From positions 1 through 64,000 of the forward strand of contig RCNN01000058.1 of the NCBI GenBank assembly GCA_003667245.1: a DNA stretch of 64,000 nucleotides, in the 5' to 3' direction. The notes under the pieces are model-generated. The model was not told the origin of the DNA and searched no databases. It saw only the letters and a program-made list of their open reading frames with translations. Below, piece by piece: positions 26,001 to 38,009 of this stretch. Position 1 is the stretch's first letter, and each line of letters begins with the position of its first letter. This DNA is from Heterostelium multicystogenum. Taxonomy: Eukaryota; Evosea; Eumycetozoa; Acytosteliales; Acytosteliaceae. A program made the position numbers and the translations under genes.

Positions 26001-29000
26001 AACCTTCAATCAAGATGGCACGTGGCAATTGCATACCACGAAGAAACACGAAGTGCATTTCTCGAGGTGGTGGTGAACCAAGTGAGAAACTGGATCTTGA
26101 TGCACGCTCCTTATTCAATGGGATGAAGAATGGCTCAATTCCAAACTTGTCTCCGTGGATGAAATTCTTGGCGGAAGTTGGATGGTCCTGGTGCTTGAGG
26201 AAATGTAGCTCCAATTCACGCTTCGAGGATTCCTCTGTGATTTGCTCAATCAGTCGAGTGAGACATAGATTTCTGAGCCTGAGTCCATCTGATTCGGAAG
26301 TAGAGTTGGCACCCATTCCAAAACCGTCGAGCAAGACAAGGCATGCTCCATGAACATAGGATTGATCTGGATTGAGCAAGCGACGCTCTATCGAGAGATT
26401 CATGAAGGAAACCCACGACAAGATGTCACGGAGTGAGATAGTACGCTTGTTCTTTTGGACTTGGTTGAGATACTCGATAAACTCAAGCATGGGTTTGTGA
26501 ATAGGCTGCAAGCTCAGGAATGAAACGCTCTCTGATGATTTGGAGCAAATCTTGCTGTGAAGTGATAGCTGGGACCCAGATCTCAGTGAAACGATTACGC
26601 ATGGCTGGTGACAATTCCTTCTTACCAAAGTCTCCACCAGGATTCATGGTTGCCATGATTCTAAAGTCTTCAGCTCCACGAAGCTCCTCTATCTTGAGTC
26701 CACCTTTTTCAGCAAGGACCAAGAGACGAGATGGCTCTAGGACGGAATTCAAACGCTCGAGTACGGCATCTTCAGCAAGAGAAATCTCATCAATAAGGAA
26801 ATAGTGTCCTTGTTTCATAGCTTCGACGAGTGGACCGTCTACCCATGTGAAAAGTGATTGATACTGGTTGAAAGTTGCCTCAATCTCTTGAATCAAAGAG
26901 GCCATCTCAGTAGATTGACTCTTATTTTGCTTGGCGAGTTGTTTGAACTTGCTCCAGTTGTTCATGTGGCTGTTGAATCGCGTTAAGATCGACGGGAAGT
27001 CCTGTTTTCTCAATCAATTGGTGGAACTTCTGGAGAATTTGCTCACGTCCACGGACTGGACGCAAACCACCTAGGAAATCAGCTGTCTCGGTATGTTGAT
27101 GGCAATTGAGTATATGGAGATGTATCTTGGTAAGTAGGGAGTACAGTTGGCAGATAGTTGTCTTGGAACAACCTGTCTCACCAACCAACAAAATTGGCTC
27201 CTTGAAACGGAGACATTGACCTACGAGTGTGAACAAACGCTTCATTGAACCAGTCCAAACAATCTTCTCGAGGTATCCCATGGTTGGAGGCAAGTCTTTA
27301 GCAAGGATGTCCAACATAGTCTTGAACTCCTCAGTCTGTGAGCAATCGTAGATCTTTTTCCATGTCCATCTTTATCTTGAGGTGCTTCTCAATGACAGTC
27401 TTGATAACTGCCTTCTCCTCATCTTTACGAAGACGCTCGGCAAGCAACATATAACCGGCAATACCAAGCTCGTCGTAGGATGATGGATTACGCTCGGCCC
27501 AACGGAAAAGATCACGGAATGTGATATATCCATGCTTTCCAGCAAATACCTGGTTGGCACCTTGACGATTGAGCTGTAGCTCTTTCATGATTGCGACAAG
27601 CTTCTTGCAGTAGGTTGGTGGAAGCTTGCAACGCTTTCCAAGAATCTCTTCCAACTCATTTTCTGGGATGTCGTCGACATGCAACTCTAAGAAACGATTA
27701 CGGAAAGCACGCGACAATACTTTTCTACCACCATAGAGACCGGGTGGATTCTGAGTGGCAAACAACATGAAACTTGGGTGGGGCTTAACAATCTCCTGTG
27801 TCTCTGGAATGTAGAGCTCACGATTGTCATCCAACAAACGATTGAGGGCTTCCAGCACTTCAGAAGGTGCCAAATTCAACTCGTCCAAGACGACCCAGTA
27901 ACCCTTACGAACGGCTTCAACCAAGATACCTTCTTGGAAGACAAGCTTACCTTTGTCATCTGAAATATATTGACCAAGATATTCTTGCAAGTCAGTATGC
28001 TCATGATTGTTGATTCTGATAAATCTATGTCCTGTTCTAATTGCCAAAGTACTCTACCATACTTGTCTAAATCAATAAAGGTTAGTTTTCAGAGGAATTG
28101 ATTTCTTGTTGCATTTGAGGGGACTTACTTTTCCGCTAGATGTTGGACCTTGCAGTAAAATTGGATGTTTTTCTGGAAACTAGAATTCTGGCCAAGTTGT
28201 TCAGGTTGGTTTTGATCGATTGTGTTAGGATATAGTGCTGTGGTTGGACTGGCTCGTTGTCTCCGGTCTCCACCCAAAACTGCTCGATTTGGATATGCTT
28301 CTCGGATGGTCGCTTAAGTGGTTGCTTGTATTGCTTGGCATCACCTTTACGAATATATTGGTTGATGAGTTGTTCCATGATGGGTGTGGATTGACGATTG
28401 ATTTGGTCAGGAAGGACATGTTTATACCTTCGTAAAGTGCACGTTGGAATCCAAATTGCTGGGTTACCAGACGTGTGTAGTGCAATGCACGGGACAATGT
28501 ACGAAGTGAAAAGTGTGGCTTTTGATTGGCGCCATCCAACAATCTGACTTGAGCTTCCTTCTTTGTGGCCAAGTAGAAATCGACAATTTCCTCAATGGGT
28601 GGATGTGGAATGAGGTCGGTGAGAAGGGTCTTGACGACGAGGCAGAGATCGGCACGGTTGTCAAGGTCGTCCACATAGAACTCGGTGAAACGATTACGGA
28701 TTCCAGGTGGGAGATCCTTCTTACCAATGTCGGTGGGTGGATTCATACATGCGAACACCTTGAAATTTGGATGACGGGTGACTGGCTCAACTTCACCTTT
28801 CTCTGTGAGGGTGAGAGATCCTCCTTCGAAAAGTCCAGACAAACTCTCGAGTGTCTCCGAGGTTGCAAGATTTATTTCGTCCAGCAAAACCCAGTGACCC
28901 TTGCGAATGGCATCGACCAGAGAACCCTCGACAAATGAAAATGCGAAACTGTTCTTGGATCGCTCGAATTGCATCGATAGTGTGGCAACCTCGGCAGCAA

Positions 29001-31722
29001 AGTTCTTCCAACGCTGTCGCTTCTCTGGACGCAGTGACTTCTTGGTACCTTGCTCCTTGTTGGACTTTTCCTTATTCAACTGCTTCTCAACCAAGCGCAC
29101 TGCCTTTGTGAGAAGCGAAATGAATGACTTCCAATTACGGTTGGCAAAACTAGTTTGGATTTTCTCGAGAAATGCTGTGTTTGACGACTCTGAGAAAGTG
29201 TCCTTGAACATCGACTCGAACTTCTGCTTCAGTGGGGCACAGAGAAGTCGCATCTCGACTGGTTTTGAAACCTCCAATCAGGTCGGAGCTATCCGATTGC
29301 TGATTTAGATTGAGTACGATCAACTTTTGGTTGAGTTGGTCAGCGATATATTGAATGACCGAAGTCTTACCGGTACCAGTTTCTCCAACCAGGAGAATTG
29401 GCTCATTGAACTCGATCGACACTGAAATCTTTTCGATCAAACGCAAAGAGTTGATAGTGTGAGCAAAGGAGGAGGTTGTGACACGCTGCTTCTGTTGTCC
29501 AGCGCCAGATTTCATGTTGATCTCGTCGGATTTGGTCAGCATTCCCAAATTTCCACGACCGACCTTTAGAGATTGTGCGTCGATCTGTACCTGTGGTTTA
29601 TAAAGCTCGATATAGTGTTGAATACGCTCAGTGGTCAAGTCCCAACAACGTCCAATAACTTCAATTAATTTAACACGGAGATTACGCTTGGGTATCATTG
29701 AGCAGAAACAATCGATCGCCTCTGTGAAAACTACATCCTGAATAGTTGATGTGAAATGTGTGATCTTGCTGTGCATTAAACGCTGATTGCAACGCTTGAT
29801 CCACTTGAGCAAGTCACGAGATGAAAGGAAACGATTTGTTGACATTTGGAAGTTGGGTGTCCTTGAGATCCAAATCGATGGGATTACTCTTGGAATTGGC
29901 TTGTCCTGACAAAACACGCAAGAGCAAGTTGAAGGTGTCGATAAACTTTTGAATGAGGGGCTTCAAATCTGGGAAGAGTGTGAGTAGGACCTGGTGCATT
30001 TCAGTGGCCGACATGGCCTCGATGACGACACGTGTCCACAAGTGACTGAGGATGTTGGTGTGCTGGTCACGCGAATGTCCACCAAAAAGTGTCTGTGTGG
30101 CGAAAAGCTGGAATCCGTTGGCGGCTTCGATGGCCTCACCACGACTTGGAATAAAGAGGGTTCTGCTCTCGAGCAATGAGATAAGCACTGAAAGGACGTC
30201 GATGGGAGCCAAGTCGATATCTTCAATCAGAATCCAGCGACCCTGGCTGACGGCCTGTGTAAGGGCACCGGGTTGCCACTTGAACTCACCTGGCACATCG
30301 GAGGTGATGTAGGTTCCCAGCAGGACTTTCGAGTCTGTTTGGTCACCCAAATGTATTTTAATCATAGATGAGTAGTTATCGGTGAGTGTCGCCAATTCGT
30401 TGACCAGTGTCGTCTTACCGGCACCGGTGACACCCTCCATCAAGATTGGCTTGCCAAGACCAACGGCAATTGCCAAACTCTTTAGATTCGAGCTAACAGT
30501 TGGAGTGTAAACCAACTGATGTTGTTTGTTTGATTTTATTGCTGATGATGATGATGACGATGATTCCTTTTCTGTGGTGACGCCATTCTGGTGGAATCTA
30601 CGGAACAGCAAGATACCGCAGACGTCCACACAAGTTCCTGAAAAATCTGAATTTCTGACGAAACAACTTTCGTTTTTAATTTTCTCTTCTTCCTTTTGTT
30701 GCTGCTGCTCTTCCTCTAACTTTGAAATTAGCAACAATGATTCATTGTCGTTTAAGAATAGGATTGATCTGTCGAAGTTATATATTCCATTTTCCCAATT
30801 CACTAGTGTTATTGAGCAGAATGAGTTTGGTATTAGAAGTCGATCTATTTGACTATGAAGGAGCGGTCCAGTCGAGGACAGGTTCGAGTTGTCCTGTTAC
30901 TTACATTATTTGGTGATGATATTTCTGATATAGTGGTTTAAGTGACTCTAAGTTTCGATCTGGCATTTTCAAAACCATTGACATGCAGTGTAGAACGTAC
31001 CAACGCAGCTTCTCGCTCTCAATCTCGAGCAAAGAGAAGAATGGTGACCAATTCCACAGTGAACTGAATACCTTTTGATTGAAACAAACTAATCTATATG
31101 AGGTCTGAACCAATGGCATCCATTTTGATTCACTTTCGTTCTTTATATTCTGAATAAACGATATCTTCTCGAACAAAGATGGCTGTGTAGAGTAAAATTG
31201 TATAATAATTCTATGAACGTAATACAAGTTAGTCGATCAGATCGACAGTAGAATAACAGAATCATCAGTGATATACATACGCTAAAAGTTGTGGTGCAAT
31301 TGGCAGTATTCTCGAGAATATGTCACTGATGGTTTCAATGTTTGTAATGGTGTGTTTATGTGTGTTTTTAGATAGCGTGTTACCAACTCGATGATGAGAG
31401 GTCTGAATATACGGGCGATCACAGAGCACTCGGTTGCTTCTGTCATCATAATCAGAGACAGTTGATCCAATACAAACAAACGATCATTGTCACTGAACTG
31501 TTCTTCTTTCTTATTAAATATAGATTGCAACTTCTCATATATATTACTGTTACTATTCTTCTTTTGCTTATTACTTTGTTGTTGCAGTTGCTGTTGATGC
31601 TGCTGCTGTTGCTTTAAAAATGAATTTAATATTTGTATAGCTTGATACAAATTGAATCTAAATGAAACTGATGTTGTTGTAGTTGTAGTCATTGTGTCTG
31701 GTACTGTCATGGTAGTAGTCAT
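14007..31722 (-). CDS. mdn1: Midasin, dynein-like AAA ATPase of 60S ribosome assembly (many frameshifts)
   Basis: Midasin (Rea1) is a nuclear ATPase that pulls assembly factors off pre-60S particles. The span, about 5,800 codons, fits the family. It starts at 31722 (MTTTMTVPDTMTT). Walker A motifs: AAA1 GVTGAGKTT near 30425, AAA2 GETGTGKTS near 29375, AAA3 GPTSSGK split by an intron at about 28050-28130, AAA4 GETGCSKTT near 27170, AAA5 SPGVGKTSL near 25990, AAA6 GSTATSKTS near 25045. Walker B: LLDEINLA, VLDELNLA, LIDEISLA and LLDELNLA for AAA2-5; AAA1 has LIEDIDLA and AAA6 has AIDNANF, so these two look weak or inactive. A long helical linker spans about 24.0-17.2 kb, followed by an acidic tail and a VWA/MIDAS domain. 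The end reads YVILRSLENLPQILGDTLRQ and a stop at 14007. Other introns lie near 14165-14250, 17115-17170, 17520-17590 and 31230-31290. The frame changes roughly 25-30 times, for example one extra A in TTCAAAACC near 29265. Confidence 0.95.
14460..14715 (-). other. Midasin VWA domain with MIDAS motif (DDTESM)
   Basis: The metal-ion-dependent adhesion site that grips the UBL domains of Ytm1/WDR12 and Rsa4/NLE1. The sequence shows LAIDDTESMSIYHSG, then after frame changes VGQLGIMKF, GEDVSLVHSFDQPFSDQ and FIVSDGWSLRDPENTRKWLR. The DxSxS core is DxTxS here. The break after this motif is a frameshift, not a missing domain. Confidence 0.8.
15000..17110 (-). other. Midasin Asp/Glu-rich low-complexity region
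   Basis: About 2 kb coding for runs of E, D, K and Q (for example EENKENDPFEIPEDDGKMKD), the acidic stretch that precedes the VWA domain in midasin. Its complement gives long Ser/Phe/Leu-rich open frames on the plus strand, which are shadows. Many GAA/GAT runs make it prone to frame errors. Confidence 0.85.
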
Positions 31723-32300
31723 TGTTTGATAAATAATGTCTGGATTGATTACCAGCCAAAATAACTAAACTAAATTGTTATTACTAATGTTGTTGTTGTT
31801 GTTATTAATTTGTATTACTTATTGTTTCTACTATATATTATGTATGAATGATATAGATATATAGATAGATCTAAAAGTAATTAATACTAAATTGATAAAA
31901 AAACACTCAATTATATTCGTTCGTTTTTTAGGGTTTTTTTGAAATTTATAAAAAATTAAAAATACAAAAATAAAAAATAAACAAAAGTTGAGAATTTACA
32001 AAACTAGACACGATTACGATGAGCGAAGTTGTTAGGAGATGAAATAATAATAATAATAATAAAAGGAACAAATGATTCAATCAAGTAAATGGGTAATAAT
32101 AGATGATAGCCATTCTAGGCTTCGATTGATTGTTCAAAGATTTGGTATTTATAAAAAAACAGTTGAGTTATTATAAATGTTTATTTTTTCATTTGAACCT
32201 AAATATTTATGTCCTGTATGAGTTGTAAATTAATTAAAAGTTATGTTAGAAGAAGATTAAGATTTATAACGAAAAGGTGTGATGTATTATGATGATCAAC
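31723..32300. other. Intergenic region upstream of midasin
   Basis: Very A/T-rich DNA with a GTTGTT run near 31790-31805 and AATAAT tracts near 32045-32060. It should carry the midasin promoter and the 3' end of the RAD6-type gene. No open frame of interest. Confidence 0.6.
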
Positions 32301-32902
32301 TTACCAACTTTGTTCTACAACTTCCTTTACTTTACGGTTATATTCTCTCTTGTTTTCTCTGAATAATCTCGCTGATTCTGAATTGGCTGGTGAATTTGGA
32401 TTTGGATCGCATAATAAAGACTATAATTTAATAAAAGTTTGTTAATAAGTATATTCTGTTAAAAAGAAATAGAAAATTGTTTATCGATAGTTACTTGAAT
32501 TGAAGTTAAAATAGCAGCAATATCATAAATTGGTGACCATTGGTTTTGTAGAATATCAAGACAGATTGCACCATCGGTATAAACGTTTGGATGGAACATC
32601 TTTGATAAAAATTTGACTTGGGGTGGGTCGTTTGGATATTCTTCTGAAAATTGTAAAGATAATTTAAAAGTACCTCCTTCCCATGGTGTATCTTCTGGAC
32701 TACAATTATACAAATATGAAACGTTGTTAGTATATCAAATATAAAAAACAACAAGGAGCTACATCGTTGAACCTACCCAAAAATGACTGCTTGCCACTGT
32801 AATATATTGTTTTCCATTGGAGCTCCACTGATTCCTGCGGGAGGGTCATTTTGGAGTCTCTTGAAATCCCTCATCAATCTTCTTTCTTGCTGGAGTTGAC
32901 AT
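32301..32902 (-). CDS. rad6: RAD6/UBE2A-type ubiquitin-conjugating enzyme E2
   Basis: E2 enzyme that ubiquitinates PCNA and histone H2B in DNA damage tolerance and chromatin control (family knowledge). Three exons: 32777-32902, 32495-32699 and 32301-32420, with clean GT..TAG introns. It starts at 32902 with MSTPAR, and the RAD6-type [17 protein letters not shown] follows in the next frame. Conserved blocks are [37 protein letters not shown], the HPN motif in [17 protein letters not shown] (catalytic Cys in AICLDIL) and [20 protein letters not shown]. It ends in VVEQSW without the longer acidic tail of yeast Rad6. The exons total 451 bases. Removing one A from GCAAGAAAGAAG gives 149 residues, close to UBE2A (152), so that base is almost certainly an error. 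Confidence 0.93.
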
Positions 32903-34101
32903 TGTTGGTTATGCTGTTACTTTTGTTTTTTGTTATTATTATTATTGTTGATATACTGGTTTTTAAATATTATATATAAATTAGGATTTATTATTGTATA
33001 TAGGTGTTCTGTTTGCTGTATTTTAAATGTAAAAGTAATATCGCTTGCTTTTTAGGTAATGGAATATCAGTTAGAGTGTTGAACTAATGAATATTAGATT
33101 TATAAGTGTACAGATATAAATTATATATAAATAAATGTTGTAGTTGTTTAATAGTCGATGAAATAGTAAAAATAAAAAACTAAAAAATTGAACAGAATTT
33201 AAGAATAATAAAAAAAAAATACCTCCAGTTCATTTTTAATTTAAAATTAAATTAAAAAAATAAAAAAAAAAAAACAGAGGGTGAATGGAATAGAGAATTG
33301 TATACTTTGCGAATGAGTCAGTAGTGTATCAGCAGGAGTGGTGTTTGAAGTGGAAGGGAGTAGTGCAGCAGTTGTTATAGTGTTGATGTTGATTGTGTTA
33401 TTTGTTATTGGTACTGCTCTTGCTGAGTTGTATTGTTGTTGTCTATTTATGTATTTATTTAGGTGTAAAGCACAAACAACAACAACAACAAATAAACTGT
33501 CTAATTGTAAGACTTTAAAAAAACCGAATGAATGCAAACTGTAGAATAAAGCTTAATTCAATTGACAACTATTCTATTATTAACAATTCTATCTCTATTC
33601 TAATTTTCAATTAAAGGCATATTAAAGAATTCAAGCCATACCACCAACGTTAAAAACGTTAGAGAGTACTATTCAATTCAATTCAAATCTTCCTCTCCTA
33701 TTCTTTTCTATCTATAAGTTAGGTATTATAGTTGGGTGGAAGACCACCTATAAACTATATTATTTAATTAACAATAATCCAAGAATAATCTGTATCTTAT
33801 ATCTATTATGAATGTAATGAATGACATTGGTGAAATAACTAAGATAAGTTGGTGAAATACAATGTATACATCAGATGGTTATTTAAAGATAAATAGTAAT
33901 ACATACTTCAAAGAGATATCTTTAAATTTTATTTACTTATTATTATTAATATTACCAATTTAATTTTAGAATTTCAAAAAAAAAGAATGAATTATGAGTT
34001 GAGGGTTTTGTCAAAAAATCAAAGTTTGTTGATGAGGTCAACTCAAACAATTCCAAATTTTTGGCAAATTAAAAATTTAATTAATTGTAATTCAACAACA
34101 G
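32903..34101. other. AT-rich intergenic DNA
   Basis: Poly-A and poly-T runs (33210-33280) and no firm gene. Two overlapping opposite open frames at 33247-33544 (one Asn/Thr-rich on minus, one hydrophobic on plus) are bounded by homopolymers. Neither has a recognisable motif, and I leave both uncalled. Confidence 0.5.
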
Positions 34102-34922
34102 TTGTTAGCATCATTTGAATTATTATTATTACTAGTAATAATATTAATAGCAGGCATGCCACCACAAGGGCTACAGCTTACAGCCACTACCCAAGTATCT
34201 GCATTACTTTCAGAGAAAGGTCAACGTGAACGACCTCAACTATATGTCACATTTAGATCATGCTGCAATCATCAAGATAGTACATGGTAGGTATTAATTA
34301 GATTGAACTACCATCAATCAATCAATGAAAGATTCCAATATATTATATATATATGAATCAAATGGCGTTGTTATTAATTGATTGATTGATTGATTAATCG
34401 ATTGGTTTGACCTGCTGATTGATTTAGAGGCTAGAGTTGATTGTTTGAAACAATTGGGACTGTCAGAACGCAATCTGTTGACGGACAAGAATAGATCGTA
34501 TTCTGTACAGATGTACATCAATGATCTGTCGGTGCAGTATCTAAATAGTGGTGAGCTGTTCGATGATCTCATAGTGGAGAGCGGATTCAGCGATAGGACA
34601 GCGTTGTGGATTCAAGATGTGCCATCGCATACGTAGTTTTGGTACCGATTGGAAGCAGCGATTTTCCTGTGCCTGGCGGCACCAACAGCAGCGCTGGTAG
34701 CCATATTTTTCGACCAACCAACTGGCTCTACATTCAAACCAATTGCACTGATAGAAGTGGGGTGTCGTCGCTGTCGACGCTATCACCAAGTCACCGGTTG
34801 AGCTCCCTCTGCAATTCTTTGAGAAACTTAGGATTCCCAAGAGGCGAGCTGGAAACTCATCTCACAAAAACATCGATAACATCAGCCAACAAAAATGGCT
34901 CACCAAACTCAACTGTACATAA
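34102..34922 (+). CDS. Unidentified protein-coding gene (frameshifted)
   Basis: Non-repetitive coding-like sequence in three pieces. Piece one, 34102-34290, contains GMPPQGLQLTATTQVSALLS and ERPQLYVTFRSCCNHQ. After a probable intron ending at TTTAG (34427), piece two reads ARVDCLKQLGLSERNLL, QMYINDLSVQYLNSGELFDD and VESGFSDRTALWIQDVPS. Shifted frames then give AAIFLCLAAPTAALVAIFFD, ITKSPVELPLQFFEKLRIPK and HKNIDNISQQKWLTKLNCT with a stop at 34920-34922. The base composition is richer in G/C than the flanks, as for real exons here. I do not recognise the family. The intron phase does not fit simply, and an alternative start at 34284 (ATGGTAG spliced to AGGCTAGA) would fit piece two. Strand is the better-supported part of the call. 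Confidence 0.4.
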
Positions 34923-35025
34923 ATAAACCAAAGAAATGAATTGTATTGTAAGGCTTGACTTACAGCTGCAAGCGAATAATGAAGCAAAGTGCATATTTAG
35001 TTTAACTTTTTTAAAGGTTTATATT

Positions 35026-35936
35026 TTATTTACTGTAGTTAAAAGATTTTAGAAGCTGGCAACCATTAATAGAGATGATGGAGGCCAACAATGAGAAGAA
35101 GGCGGAGATGACAACACATGCCCAACCTTCGATTGGACCAAACTTGACACCGTTGACAGTTCCGACGAACTTCTTGAATCTTTCGTTGTCATCGCAGACG
35201 GAATCGGGAAGGTTTCTCTTGCAATCTCTCTTGGCGGCGGATGGCAAACCAACAAAGATGAACATGGAGATGAGACACAAGACGCAGACAGCAATTGGAA
35301 GGAGCTTGGTGATGAATCCCCAATGGCAATGGAATCTTTACCGAGAATACCGACGAGACTGAAAACGATGAATACCATAGCAACGATATTGACAATCCAG
35401 GCGATGACTGCGAATGACAATGAGCCTTGAAGATGTTCAAACTGTTTGGTGTGTTGTCTCCCCAGTCACTAGAAACAGAACCAAATGGTGTTTTAGACTT
35501 GATAGTGCTGGATTTGTAAACAGTATAATAGTTACTGTTATCCTCACTTTGTTCCTTGTACCTAAAATTAATTAAAAGTTAAATAGTTAGTATCTTGTTA
35601 CTTTAAATTAATTCATGAGATGTCAAGACAGATCATGTAATTTATTTATATATTAGTTAGGCGTTCTGAATAATCCAGTGAATCCCAGATGATCTTGGAA
35701 TTTCCTTGGATTTCCATAGCCTGAAAATAAAAATAAATATAATAAATATAATAGAGTGGATTGGCTGGATTTCGACAAAAGTCAAACCAAACTGACAGAC
35801 CAAGTCCACTTGGTCTGTTTTGTCTCCAAGAAGAGTGTCAAATTAAATATACATACCAGTATGATGAGTATGATACAATTAAGAGGACCAATGGGATGAT
35901 CAATAAAACTAAAACAATGAGATTTCCTTTATTCAT
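35026..35936 (-). CDS. Four-span membrane protein, claudin/PMP22-like topology (frameshifted)
   Basis: The start at 35936 gives a first membrane span, NLIVLVLLIIPLVLLIVSYS. The first loop is spread over small exons (AMEIQGNSKIIWDSLDYSER, YKEQSEDNSNYYTVYKSSTI, SDWGDNTPNSLNIFK). Three more spans follow: FAVIAWIVNIVAMVFIVFSL, LLPIAVCVLCLISMFIFVGL and ACVVISAFFSLLASIISING. Between spans three and four is a loop with two Cys (RDCKRNLPDSVCDDNERFKK). The stop is at 35026-35028. Four spans with a long first loop is the plan of claudin, PMP22 and SUR7 proteins, but no family signature is clear, so this is topology only. Frame changes occur near 35420 and 35325. Intron 1 carries a near-perfect palindrome. 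Confidence 0.65.
35795..35818. repeat. Near-perfect palindrome inside an intron
   Basis: Eleven-base arms (ACAGACCAAGT and ACTTGGTCTGT) separated by CC. It lies in intron 1 of the four-span membrane protein gene and would form a tight hairpin in the pre-mRNA or a cruciform in DNA. Confidence 0.9.
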
Positions 35937-37325
35937 TTTTTAAATATTGATACGATTATTTTTATATAAATAGCAGTATATGGTTTAAATTAATAACAAC
36001 GATGGAATGTTGTTTGTTTGAAAACTCTTATTTTACAAGTTGGGTCGTTGATTTGCTGGACTGACTGACTGACAAAACTAACTGATCAAGTAGTTATTTT
36101 GGATCATCAGGTCTTGATTTTTTTTTGTTATAAATTTAAATATTTAAAAATAATTATTTATTAATAATTATGATCAAACAGTAGTTAGTGGTGGTGCACT
36201 GAATATATCATGATTATTATTATTAATATTCCATTTTAGTCACAAAGTAGTGCATGATTTAGTGTGCCAAAGGTTACCTTTCCAATGCAGAAAACAACTG
36301 AAAAATTCATGTAATTTCTACAGAGAGGGGGAGTCTCTCTCGGGGAAAACCAATTATGAATTATCATAAAAAAATTAATCTTAAAATTTTAATTAGCATT
36401 ATTTGAAACGAAATTTTGACAACTTGCAAAAATTAATTTTTATTTGGTTTGTTGTTTTTTATTTAAATACTCTTACATGGAGGTTACCATTTTGCAACAA
36501 GCAAATGTGTGTTTGTTTTATTTTTTTGTCTCTTTTTTGTACTGAGAATTTTTTTTTTTTTGTAAATAGTTAGTTCGTTGGGTCTATTTTGATGGATCAG
36601 ATTTGTTTATTTGTTTTAATCATTTCAAGGGTTGTCCCAGTGTGTGCAGTTTTTAATGTAACCCAATTCAAGGAATTTGTGTTCGAAAAAGATAATTAAG
36701 ATTAAAATAGATATTTGCACAAATAAATAGCTTAGTATTCCAAGATAATTAGTTTGACAAAGATCTTTACCTTTTTTAGATTTATTATGTATTCTTAAAT
36801 CCATCACATATAATTGCAACGGTTGATTATTTTATTTCTTTAAAAATTATTCTCTGTTTGAAATTCATATATTTTGATTTTAAATAAAGCGAATTTTAGT
36901 TGTTTAAAGGTATTAATATTACACCACTCAATCACCAACGCTTTAAGAATATCCATTAAAGATAAAGAAAAAAACTCATAATCTTAGCCACTTTTGATGT
37001 TGGCACGGGCAGGGGAAACATAAATTATTAGTACTAATCAAGTTTAATTATGAGTTTTCATTCACTCTATTCTTTTGTTTATTTGAAGTTTTACACCTGG
37101 ATCGCACATCACTCAATCAGAGAAAAAAAAAACGAATAATATTAAATTCATATTATTAATACCGCAAGCGGGATGTTTTTAATCTGCAGTTCTTAGAAAT
37201 CAATTTTTTGTTGGAAATTTGGAGACGAAGATATAATAATATAGCAGATACCTATGTAATACAAGTCATAAAATTAATAGTCTAGCTTATCATTTTCATA
37301 TATATATAATAATAGTTGTTTAGTA
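35937..37325. other. AT-rich intergenic DNA, divergent promoters
   Basis: Separates the minus-strand four-span gene from the plus-strand rad52 gene, so it should hold two promoters. It has CTGA repeats near 36057-36075, a G-rich/CTCTC patch near 36322-36345 and a T12 run near 36549. No open frame is convincing. Confidence 0.55.
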
Positions 37326-38009
37326 ATGGAACCTAATAATGGAATTTTTGGATCTGTACCATACTCTCAAGAGGATTACGAGTTGATATCGAATCAGTTA
37401 GCTACCCCACTGCCAGAGGAAGATAAGTCAGAGAGACAGGGTCCAAGCAACACTAGACTGAAATACTTAGAGTCGTGGAAAGCTATAGAGATTGCAAATA
37501 GAATATTTGGTTTCAACGGCTGGTCTTCAAAAGTAATCAGTATAAATACAGAGTTTGTAAGTAGCCTGATGACAGGTAGCTTCGATAGTCGACTAACGAA
37601 TCGTTCTTCTTCCATAGTGTGAAAGTGTTAACGGTAAATGGAGAGTTGCATCTTCGGCCACTGTTAGAATCATATTGAAAGATGGTACTTTTCATGATGA
37701 TGTAGGATTTGGTACTAAAGATGATAATAATAAAGGTATTGCTTTGGAGAACTCAAGAAAAGAAGCAGTTTCCGATGCAAGAAAGAGAGCATTGAGAGTA
37801 TTTGGTAATGCTTTGGGTAATAAGCTATATGATAGAGATCCCAATGGATTAAAGAAGGCAAAACCACAGAATCAACAATCAAAGTCAGCACCACAACCGC
37901 AACCTCAGCCACAACAACAACCACCACAACAGACATATCAAACAAATACTAGGGTTCAAATTATCAACCACAGCAACAACCTCAAGAAGATGATTTTAGT
38001 TTTGATTGA
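37326..38009 (+). CDS. rad52: RAD52 family recombination protein, short form
   Basis: Anneals single-stranded DNA and loads recombinase in homologous recombination. Exon 1 (37326-37556) reads FGSVPYSQEDYELISNQLAT, then RQGPSNTRLKYLESWKAIEI and ANRIFGFNGWSSKVISI. The intron is 37557-37617. Exon 2 reads CESVNGKWRVASSATVRIIL, DGTFHDDVGFGT and ENSRKEAVSDARKRALRVFG, all typical of the RAD52 DNA-binding fold. A Pro/Gln-rich tail follows. The end in another frame (GSNYQPQQQPQEDDFSFD, stop at 38007-38009) looks genuine, so one base is probably missing in ACTAGGGTTC. At about 207 residues it keeps the annealing domain and lacks the long RPA/RAD51-binding C-terminus of yeast and human RAD52. Confidence 0.9.

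Noticed and set aside
33247..33544. Opposed open frames, one hydrophobic and one Asn/Thr-rich
   Set aside because: Bounded by long homopolymers. The two strands are equally plausible and neither shows a domain or good start context.
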